A DNA stretch of 64,000 bases. Origin: Polyangium sp. y55x31. Lineage in GTDB: Bacteria; Myxococcota_A; Polyangia; Polyangiales; Polyangiaceae. The position numbers and the translations under genes were made by a program. Each line of letters starts with the position of its first letter. Position 1 is the first letter of the stretch. Under the pieces are notes generated by a model that did no database searches, was not told the DNA's origin, and was given only the letters and a program-made list of their open reading frames with translations. Location of the stretch: positions 1 through 64,000 of the forward strand of contig NZ_JARZHG010000018.1 of NCBI RefSeq assembly GCF_029946505.1, in the 5' to 3' direction. Below are positions 25,670 through 32,626 of this stretch, one piece after another.

Positions 25670-27028
25670 CTACTTCCCGAAGTAGGGCTTGATGGCCTTG
25701 AGCCAATGCGGAAAGTCTTTATAGACTTCCTCGTACAGCGTCCACACGGTCTGCGGATTCAGTTCGTCTGGTCGCTTCAGGTTCAACAAATTCGTGAGTT
25801 CCTTGTGCCGCGCCTCGGTCAAGATCACTGACGGTATCTTGTCGAGGTCTTTGGCTAGCCTCAACTCTCGCGCCATCGCCTTCTCCAGGATGTGGTGTGC
25901 CTGGTACGCCCCGCCGAGGTTGTCCGTGAACTTCTTCATCACCTCGTACGCGCCTATCGCCCCGTTCTGCTCCAGCGCATGCGCGATGTCCGCCCCGTAC
26001 TGCTTGGCTAGGAACTCGGCCGTCTCCTTCGACAGCTCCTCGGTCCCCTGAAGGATGAGCGGCGCCTTTTTCGCGCACGCCTCCTCCAACTTCTTCACGA
26101 ACTTGTCCGCCTGCCCGAGCACCACGCCCGAGGCGATCGCCGCGGTGGCCACCGCCGCCTGGACGATGGGGTTGTCGACGCCGTCCTCGTTCGTCCCCCC
26201 GATGACGCCGAATTGCTTGCCGTCCTTCCGCGCAAGGTCGGCGTTCATCTCGCCGTTCGCGATGGCAGACGCGATCGCGAGCTCCAGCGCGATCTCTTCG
26301 AGCCGCGTCTTCGGCTTACCCTTGCCCTTCCCGTTCCCCTTGCAGCCGTCTTTCGTCTGCTCGCATGGGACCGCGCTCACGAGCGGTCTCCGCGGCTGAT
26401 CCACGAGGGTCGGCAGCGCGCCGCCCCGATCCACCAGCGTGCAATGCTCGTCCACGCACTTCGGTGGGTGCACCTCGTCCCGCTTCGGCAACACGCCCTC
26501 CGACGGCAGTTGCGGCTCGCTCGACAGCACCCCCTCGGGCGGAGGCGGCGAGGGCCGAGGCTTCTCCGGCGGGCGCTCCGGCATCTTCTTCACGCCGGGC
26601 GGCACGACCTCCACTCGTTCGTCCTTCGCTGGCGGCGGCTTCTGCGGCTCCGAAGCTTCGGCGGACGTGGAGGCTCCGGCCTTGTTCTCCGCGGCCGGGG
26701 CCTTGGACGGGTCCTTCGGCGGCGCCGGCTTCGGGCGCGGCGGCGCGGGGCACGTCAACTTGTTGTGCGGGATCGGCAGGAGCTTCGCGCTCTCGGGCGG
26801 CGCGTAGGGGTCGAACACGTAGACGGTGAGCCCCTGGGCCTTCGTCGTGAACTTCGCGCGGCTCGTGGTCCACATGGCCTTCGCCCCCGGCGAATAGGCC
26901 CACTCATTCACGTTCGATGCGATGTCCGGCGGCTTGACGCAGACGCGGACCTCCGCGCGGACGCGCGACGGCGCGCACAGGACGAAAAGGCTCAACGGCA
27001 AACACCAGGCGAAGACGCGACGAAGCAT
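25670..27028 (-). CDS. Exported toxin-like protein with C-terminal AHH-type domain
   Basis: A 452-residue protein. A signal peptide (LSLFVLCAPSRVRA) directs export; the residue before the Cys is Leu, so it is not a classical lipobox. A beta-rich N-terminal part (VRVCVKPPDIASNVNEW) is followed by about 130 Pro/Lys/Glu-rich residues, a Gly/Lys patch GNGKGKGKPKTR, then helices. The last about 95 residues contain YQAHHILEKAM and IPSVILTEARHKEL, resembling AHH/HNH-type nuclease toxin domains of polymorphic toxins such as Myxococcus SitA. A cognate immunity-like gene follows after 22 bp. Start ATG 27028 is chosen for the signal peptide. A DNase activity is not shown. Confidence 0.65.
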   Translation of the reverse strand: MLRRVFAWCLPLSLFVLCAPSRVRAEVRVCVKPPDIASNVNEWAYSPGAKAMWTTSRAKFTTKAQGLTVYVFDPYAPPESAKLLPIPHNKLTCPAPPRPKPAPPKDPSKAPAAENKAGASTSAEASEPQKPPPAKDERVEVVPPGVKKMPERPPEKPRPSPPPPEGVLSSEPQLPSEGVLPKRDEVHPPKCVDEHCTLVDRGGALPTLVDQPRRPLVSAVPCEQTKDGCKGNGKGKGKPKTRLEEIALELAIASAIANGEMNADLARKDGKQFGVIGGTNEDGVDNPIVQAAVATAAIASGVVLGQADKFVKKLEEACAKKAPLILQGTEELSKETAEFLAKQYGADIAHALEQNGAIGAYEVMKKFTDNLGGAYQAHHILEKAMARELRLAKDLDKIPSVILTEARHKELTNLLNLKRPDELNPQTVWTLYEEVYKDFPHWLKAIKPYFGK

Positions 27029-27261
27029 CGACGGAACCCGAGGTGGCCGCGCGCAACCTGCACTGGGCGGGGCCGGCTCCCTGCTGGCTGTCATGCCTGC
27101 GTGGCGTGCCTGCGGGCGCGAACTCGTTCGCGCCGGAACCTCGCCTGGGTCCCGCGCATGGGGCAATACCTCACGCGGAGCCTATCGTCACCCAGCCACC
27201 CGGGGAAGACCCTGCCGGGAGGTGGGTGGGCAGATGGGCGACTCCTTCGCAGGACCGTTCG

Positions 27262-27707
27262 TCGGGTGGGGTGAGACCGTCTCCGGGAGGGGTGGGACTG
27301 TCTCCAGAGACAGATGAGAGTGTCCTCCGGGGAGGGCGAGACCGTCCTGCAGGAGGGTTGGGAGCGTCCTCGAGGGGGATGAGAACCCCCTCCGAAAGGG
27401 GCGCGAGTGTCTCGGGGAGGAAGGACAGTACCGCCGCGAAAGTGACGAGACCGTCATGCAAAAGGGTCGAGCGTGTTCTCGCGGTGTAATGAGACCCCTG
27501 TCCCGGAAAGGACGAGGGGTCTCCAGCGGCGGCCGGGAGGGTCTCGGAGAGGATACGTAGCATTCAAGGGGAGGGACGAGAGCGTCCTCCGAGAGGGGTG
27601 ACAGCCTTTTCGAGGAGGGAGGTCGCTGTCATCGAAGAGAGACGAGAGCGTTTTTCGGGGGGATGGGACTGTCGTCGGAGAGGGTCGAGGGGTGCGCCCG
27701 GGCTCGG
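27262..27707. repeat. Degenerate tandem repeat, about 20 units of about 22 bp
   Basis: A non-coding array fills the space between the effector-like gene and the toxin gene. Anchoring on the core TGAGAGCGTC (variants TGAGACCGTC, TGGGACTGTC, CGAGAGCGTC), units begin at 27272, 27293, 27315, 27337, 27359, 27380, 27402, 27423, 27446, 27468, 27490, 27513, 27534, 27556, 27577, 27599, 27621, 27643, 27664 and 27686. Spacings are 21-23 bp, mean 21.8, close to two DNA turns. Because steps of 22 dominate, the array cannot hold a reading frame. A rough consensus is GGRTGAGAGCGTCCTCCGAGAG in two halves. It ends at the stop of the 27713-28573 gene. Confidence 0.85.
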
Positions 27708-27712
27708 GTCGG

Positions 27713-28573
27713 TCAATCTCCCAGGTCCTTCTTCGTCTTGCCCACGCCGAGCTTCCTCAACCGCTGGTCCGGATAGCCATGATAGCTGATGAGGTTGTGC
27801 TCCTTGGACACCTGAAGCTGGATGCAGAACTGCGTCTCGTCCCCCGCGACGGTCTTGCCGATGGTGTATCCGGCGTCGTCTCCGATGTACCAGGCTGTCC
27901 AGCCCTCGTCGCCGGAGCCGGCGAGCAAGGTGGCCATGTGGGTATTGATGGCGGTTTCCATCAAGCCCTTGGCCGTCTCCTTGTCGACCGTCCACTGCGC
28001 CTTCTTTACGGTGACGTTTCCAGTGAAATGATAGTCGCCATGAGCGGCGCCGTACTCCAGGACCATTTCCATGACGGGCGCGGGGGCACTGAGGTCCGTC
28101 ATGTAGTCGACGAGATCCTGGAGGGTATCGATCGTATATGTCCCCTTGGCGCGTACGAACGCCAAGGGCCCTCGCTTCACGGTGAGGTCGTTCTGGTTGA
28201 TCCTCGTCTTGAGCGGCCCGTCGAGGAGCGCCAAGAGGTTGTCGCTCGTGTAGGTCCCGCTCCCCTGGCCGCTGGTGATGACCAGCTTGGCCTGGACGGG
28301 GGGACCCGCCGGACGGCCGCCGGCTGGCGCAGGAGCCGGTGGCATTCGGGCCCCAGGCGCGGGCTTGCCCACCAGCTTCGCTGGATGGGGCGGCAGCGCC
28401 TCCCGCCTCTGCGCCACCGCGGCTGGACCTAGAGGCCTGGGCCGCGCCACCGTCGCCGGGTGCGGGAGCCGCCCTGCCACCGTCGCCGGGTGCGGCGCCT
28501 TCTTCTGTACCACCGTCGCCGCATGCGGCGACCGCCCATTCCGCCCTCCGCCCCCTCGTGCCCCGTCGCTCAT
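27713..28573 (-). CDS. Putative secreted effector with N-terminal PHPATV repeats
   Basis: A 286-residue protein without a classical signal peptide. Residues 14-90 hold a repeated motif: PHAATVVQ, PHPATVAG, PHPATVAR, LGPAAVAQ and PHPAKLVG, separated by basic Pro-rich linkers. Such PH-P-A-T-V repeats are known at the N-termini of large myxobacterial and cyanobacterial proteins next to toxin-like domains. The C-terminal 190 residues form a compact alpha/beta domain (LVITSGQGSGTYTSDNLLALLDG, HGDYHFTGNVTVKKA, GWTAWYIGDDAGYTI). No known catalytic motif is recognised. Secretion through a contractile injection or similar system is inference. GAGG lies seven bases before ATG 28573. Confidence 0.6.
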   Translation of the reverse strand: MSDGARGGGGRNGRSPHAATVVQKKAPHPATVAGRLPHPATVARPRPLGPAAVAQRREALPPHPAKLVGKPAPGARMPPAPAPAGGRPAGPPVQAKLVITSGQGSGTYTSDNLLALLDGPLKTRINQNDLTVKRGPLAFVRAKGTYTIDTLQDLVDYMTDLSAPAPVMEMVLEYGAAHGDYHFTGNVTVKKAQWTVDKETAKGLMETAINTHMATLLAGSGDEGWTAWYIGDDAGYTIGKTVAGDETQFCIQLQVSKEHNLISYHGYPDQRLRKLGVGKTKKDLGD

Positions 28574-28805
28574 CGCCGCACCTCGACCCTATCCGCGGGA
28601 TTTTACCGGCCCATCTCCACCTGGGCCAACCTCCGCGACCCGGAACCCCTCCCCGCGCGATGCATGTGCCTCCGCGGCCTCTCCGCGCGGGCCTCACGGG
28701 ACTCCCTGACAGCCCGTGGATCAGCCACGGAGTCTGCGGCGTTGCTGGACGGCTGCTCGAGACGGAAGGTTCTCGCCGACGCCGGGCACCGTGGTTTCGC
28801 GGCGG

Positions 28806-29465
28806 TCAGCTTTGGGCGCCGGTCTTGCTGTCTGCCGCAGCAAAATGCGCCATCTGGTCTGCGTGTGCCTTCACGAAGGACGGGCGGGCCGTAGCGCGCG
28901 CGACATAGTCACGACAGGCGGGATATCCCGCCAGCCCGTCGAACCGATCGACAAGGCGCAGCACATCCGCCATGAGGATGTCGGCGATGGAGAAGGTCCC
29001 GGCGAGCCATTCGCGTCCTGCCAAGACCGACTCCATGTGCTGGAGCCGGGCCTTGAGGAACCCGTCCAAACGCTTCCACGCCGGCGTATCACCCGTGTCA
29101 CCGGAGAACGCCAATATGGACCAGGGCAGGCTCGCCATCTCGACCGAGTTGAGCGCCGCGAACAGCCATTCCAAAACCTTGCAGCGATTGCGCGGATCGG
29201 CAGACATCAGCGCTTCACTACGTTCGCCCAGATGAAGCAGGATCGCGCCGCTCTCGAAGATCGAAATGTCTCCATCGGTCAACCACGGTACCTGGCCGAA
29301 GGGCTGGTGCGAGAAATGCTCGGCATTCCGAGCGCGAAATGGCACGCTCTCGACGCGATAGGGCAACCCGGCCTCTTCCAGCGCCCAACGCACACGTATG
29401 TCACGCACATAGCCTCGCGGCGTCTCGGGAACCCAATCGAAGGTGGTGAGGATCAGGTCGACCAT
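28806..29465 (-). CDS. Glutathione S-transferase family protein
   Basis: A 219-residue protein with a strong GGAGGGAGA ahead of ATG 29465. The N-terminal thioredoxin-like fold includes RVRWALEEAGLPYRVESV and the glutathione-binding segment GQVPWLTDGDISIFESGAILLHL, with the cis-Pro (VPW) and ES motif. The helical C-terminal domain has REWLAGTFSIADILMADVL (the N-capping/hydrophobic staple motif) and a C-terminal helix. It is likely a cytosolic detoxification or stress enzyme. Neighbours are accessory genes and there is no operon partner. The substrate cannot be predicted. Confidence 0.9.
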   Translation of the reverse strand: MVDLILTTFDWVPETPRGYVRDIRVRWALEEAGLPYRVESVPFRARNAEHFSHQPFGQVPWLTDGDISIFESGAILLHLGERSEALMSADPRNRCKVLEWLFAALNSVEMASLPWSILAFSGDTGDTPAWKRLDGFLKARLQHMESVLAGREWLAGTFSIADILMADVLRLVDRFDGLAGYPACRDYVARATARPSFVKAHADQMAHFAAADSKTGAQS

Positions 29466-29572
29466 TCGGCATCTCCCTCCGGCGATGGCCGACTATAACG
29501 CTTTCGGGCGCGTAGGGCAAACCGACCGGGATTTCCTGCTCCATGAGGTCCCAGCGGGAGCGGGCGCGGCCC

Positions 29573-29890
29573 TCACGCGAACGAGAGCATCTCCAACCGC
29601 TCTTGGGCGAGACGCAGGCGACTGTAGACGGCCTTTGCTTTGATTCCGAGCGTCGCCGCAATCTCCGGGACCGAGCACCCCTCCAGGTACGGAATCACCG
29701 CTGCCCGGATGCGCGGCCTCATCTTCTCCAGAAACCGCTCGAGCCGGAACATCCCGTACATCGCGTGTAAATACGTCTCCGCCGACGTCCCGTCCCCCTG
29801 CTCGGGAAGGTCCTCCGCAAACCCTGCGAGAACCTGCCGCTCGTAACGCGCAAGCACGATCGACCGTGAATGGCTCCAGGGACGTCGCAA
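29573..29890 (-). pseudogene. Fragment of an ECF-type sigma factor (region 4 only)
   Basis: The frame encodes about 105 residues. The last 45 read as sigma-70 region 4.2 (RIRAAVIPYLEGCSVPEIAATLGIK, then AVYSRLRLAQERL), the helix-turn-helix that contacts the -35 element. Region 2 is absent: the DNA upstream (29891-30235) has no region-2-like sequence in any frame. The only initiation codon for the full frame is TTG 29890. It therefore looks like a broken sigma gene, or a short DNA-binding protein derived from one. It is about 110 bp from the GST gene. Confidence 0.55.
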
Positions 29891-30235
29891 TGGGCGCGGC
29901 GATCCAGGGCATGCGAGCGGGCCGCCCTGGAAAGGACAGCCCGCCCTGCGGGTTTACGAGGCGCGGCGGTAGTAATGCATGGCCCGGGCGACCTCGACGC
30001 ATGCCAGCACCTCCCGGGCCGAACTGGGCAAGGACGACCGCTTGCTCCTTGCACGGATGCGCAATCCCTTGCCTAGAGAGGCAAGCTGTCCGCGAACGCC
30101 AAACCTCGATCCGACCGCTACGCCGGCTGGCCCAGAGATTGCCGAGGTCCAGGGAAACCTCATGCGCCCCACGACGGGCGAGCTGACGTGCGAAACGATA
30201 CCGCGCTCTCTGCGCACCCGAAAAAAGAAAGAACC
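29891..30235. other. Intergenic stretch, no gene recognised
   Basis: About 345 bp between the sigma fragment and the Cys-rich gene. It contains open frames on both strands but none has motif content, normal amino-acid balance or a supported start. The region where a sigma-factor region 2 would be expected is not recognisable. Confidence 0.5.
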
Positions 30236-30646
30236 ATGAGCCTGCTTGCAAGAGGGCTGCACGCCCTGGTTGCTCCCCTCCTCCTCACCGCTACCACCAT
30301 CCCGGCGAGTGGTTCAGCCTCGGCCAGCACCGATTGCCTTGGGGCTACGAGCTACACGTTCGGCACGGTGGACCTCTTCACGCGCTGCGTGAGTCGTGAA
30401 ATCGTGGTCTTCGCGGACTCGGACGTGGAGGCGCTCGGATGCGCCCTGGCGAGCGCCGCGCGCCGCGGCGTACGAGTCGCCCCACCGTGGTTGCCGCGAA
30501 TGTACACGATTTGCGTCACCGGCTTCCTAGGGAGGTCAACCCTTCACGTCTTGTCGTACTCCCAGGGCGACGCCGAGGCGTGCGCACGCTCCCAGGTCTG
30601 CGGGGCCTTGGGCGACTGCACCGCCGCCCCGAACGCGTGCCGGTGA
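30236..30646 (+). CDS. Small secreted Cys-rich protein
   Basis: A 136-residue protein starting at ATG 30236, after an AAAGAAAGAACC leader. A signal peptide ends near ASGSASA. The mature part has eight cysteines (DCLG, TRCVS, LGCAL, TICVT, EACARSQVCG, GDCT, NACR), an even number that suggests four disulphides and an extracellular place. No family is recognised. A longer reading from 30188 has no better start. Isolated gene within an accessory region. Confidence 0.5.
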   Translation: MSLLARGLHALVAPLLLTATTIPASGSASASTDCLGATSYTFGTVDLFTRCVSREIVVFADSDVEALGCALASAARRGVRVAPPWLPRMYTICVTGFLGRSTLHVLSYSQGDAEACARSQVCGALGDCTAAPNACR

Positions 30647-31393
30647 TCCGTCGTCCCGTCGTAGGGGCGGTCGTCACCACAGGCGGCGAACACGAGGAGC
30701 CCGCTTACTCGCGGCGTCGACACGGCGACCGCTTCTGCGCCAATACGACAATCTCGAGGGCTCACGCGCCTGCAGGTTGCCGTGGGAATCGTGCTTCATC
30801 GTCGGGTCCACTCCAACGGGAGCCTCCTCTCGACTTGGACGAGTGTACAATATGGCCAGCAGGCGAACCTCTTTTGACCGGCGCGGTCCACGTGCCAGGT
30901 GGTATGTCAAGGTAAGATTTCCAAACAGCTCTTTGGGTTCGAATCCGAGCTTGCGAAGATCGACTCCATGGTTTGCTCTTCGCCCGAACCCTTGCACCTC
31001 ATATTGTTCGTGGTAGACCTCGTTCCGTTTTGCACGAGATGGATCTGTAAACCAAGGAAAGCCGTGTGGGGCGCCACGACCCAGGGCCGTGCATGTCTCT
31101 CGTTCTGGCTCCGAGGTTCCCCTCCCTTCACCACGGCGGCATGACAGGAACGGCATCGCCGCGCCCCCGTTGCGCTTGGGCGTGAAGAAGGGCGAATTCC
31201 CGGCCTGACGTGACCACCCTACGCGGGAGGTGTCGGGGTACGCACGGGCCTCTCGCCATTGCCTCGTCCTCCGCGCGCGAACCTCACGGAGATGTTCCGC
31301 GATCGGACCAGGCAGGAGCCCGCTCGCGTTCGTCCGGGCATCCCTCGGGCGGCCATTTCGGACAAACCCGCGAAAGACCGATAGAAAAACGAC
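30647..31393. other. Long gene-poor stretch, possibly decayed DNA
   Basis: About 750 bp with lower GC than its surroundings, especially 30830-31080. No intact gene is supported. On the minus strand one frame (about 30677-31155, from ATG 31155) has protein-like composition, for example VDLRKLGFEPKELFGNL and SKEVRLLAILYTRP, but its codon use is not that of the neighbours and it ends without a recognisable domain. It may be the remnant of an acquired gene. Confidence 0.4.
30677..31155 (-). pseudogene. Possible decayed ORF in low-GC stretch
   Basis: The minus-strand frame from ATG 31155 gives about 160 residues with normal balance in its middle (NEVYHEQYEVQGFGRRANHG, LFGNLTLTYHLARG) but Arg/Ser-rich, unstructured ends. 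Third-position GC is lower than in nearby genes. It could be a fragment of a horizontally acquired gene, or chance. No family is recognised. Confidence 0.22.
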
Positions 31394-32584
31394 ATGCGAC
31401 ACCTTCGTCTCCCCTTTTTGTGCGCGGCGCTCCTCACGGCCTGCGCGTCCGCCGAGACGAGCACGCCGCCGCCTCCGCCGCCGCCCCCCGAAGTCTCGGT
31501 CGTGTCCGTGACGCCGCACGCCGTGGTGCTCGAGGACGTTCTTCCAGGCCGCGTCGTGCCGGTGCGGGTCGCCGACGTCCGGCCGCTCGTGTCCGGCATC
31601 GTGCGCGAGCGGCTCTTCACCGAGGGCGACACCGTGAAGGCAGGGCAGGTGCTCTATCGCATCGACCCCACGGTCTTCCGGGCCGAGGTCGCGAGCGCCG
31701 CCGCGACGACGGAACGGCAACGCGCAGCCCTCGCGGTCGCGACACGGGAGGCCGAGCGCGCGCAACGCCTCGAAACGAGCGGCGCCATCGCGGGGCAGGC
31801 GGCCGATACGGCGCGCAGCACGGTCGACATCGCACGGGCCGACCTCGCCATCGCCGAGGCCTCGCTCGCGCGGAGCAGGGTCAACCTGCGCTACGCCACC
31901 GTCACGGCGCCCATCAGCGGACGTATCGGTCTCTCCCGCGTCACCGAGGGCGCGCTCGTGGGGACCGCCGATCCGACGCCGATGGTCACGATCCAGCAGC
32001 TCGACGACGTGTACGTGGACATCCGTCAGCCGGTGATGCGCTACGAGGAGCTACGCAAGCGCCTCGCGCGTGGCGAGCTCGAAACGAGCCAGGGCCTCCC
32101 GGTCACGCTGCTCTCGATGCGCGGCGAACCCTACGCAGAGCAAGGACGACTGCTCTCGACCGACGTGAACGTCGACCCGTCGACGAGCGAGTTGACGCTG
32201 CGCGTGCTCGTCAAGAACGCGGACCTCCACCTTTTGCCGGGGATGTTCGTCCGGGCGCGCATCCCCGTCGGCCGAGAGCCTCAGGCAATCACGGTGCCGC
32301 AGCAGGCCGTGCTCCACGATCCCGCGCTCGGGGAGAGCGTGCTCGTGGTCGACCCCGGCGACCGCGTCGTAGCGCGTTCCGTGACGACGGGTCGTGTCGT
32401 CGAGGGACAGCAGATCGTCCGCACCGGGCTCGCGGCGGGCGACCGCGTCATCGTCGAGGGACAAGAGCAGCTCACGCCCGGCATGTCGGTGCGTCCCTCG
32501 AACTGGAAGCCGCCGCCGAACCGGCCGAACGCGCCCTCCGAAGCTCCGGCGGCGACGGCCGCGCCGAGCGCCTCGCCACCTTAA
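31394..32584 (+). CDS. RND efflux periplasmic adaptor (AcrA/MexA-like lipoprotein)
   Basis: A 396-residue membrane-fusion protein linking an inner-membrane RND pump to an outer-membrane channel. Lipobox LLTAC gives Cys17. The two biotinyl-lipoyl half motifs are visible (VRPLVSGIVRERLFTEGDTVKAGQVL, cited as residues about 63-88, and VTAPISGRIGL), with a coiled-coil hairpin between (QRAALAVATREAERAQRLE, ARADLAIAEASLARS). Beta-barrel and MP domains follow, with VDPSTSELTLRVLVKN and LLPGMFVRARIPV. It lies 42 bp upstream of the pump gene. No regulator is adjacent. Confidence 0.94.
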   Translation: MRHLRLPFLCAALLTACASAETSTPPPPPPPPEVSVVSVTPHAVVLEDVLPGRVVPVRVADVRPLVSGIVRERLFTEGDTVKAGQVLYRIDPTVFRAEVASAAATTERQRAALAVATREAERAQRLETSGAIAGQAADTARSTVDIARADLAIAEASLARSRVNLRYATVTAPISGRIGLSRVTEGALVGTADPTPMVTIQQLDDVYVDIRQPVMRYEELRKRLARGELETSQGLPVTLLSMRGEPYAEQGRLLSTDVNVDPSTSELTLRVLVKNADLHLLPGMFVRARIPVGREPQAITVPQQAVLHDPALGESVLVVDPGDRVVARSVTTGRVVEGQQIVRTGLAAGDRVIVEGQEQLTPGMSVRPSNWKPPPNRPNAPSEAPAATAAPSASPP

Positions 32585-32626
32585 CCCCTGACGCGGCGCG
32601 CATGCCCGCAAGCGAATAACGAGATC

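Noticed and set aside
27171-27563. Minus-strand frames with Ser/Pro/Thr repeats in the 22-bp array
   Set aside because: The DNA period of 21-23 bp shifts the frame from unit to unit, so the repeat was not kept for coding.
27262-27707. CRISPR array
   Set aside because: Units are about 22 bp with no conserved repeat/unique spacer division and no cas genes are near.
30940-30965. GGGTTCGAATCC resembling a tRNA T-arm
   Set aside because: The flanking bases do not form a 5-bp T stem on either strand, and no acceptor or anticodon arm can be drawn.
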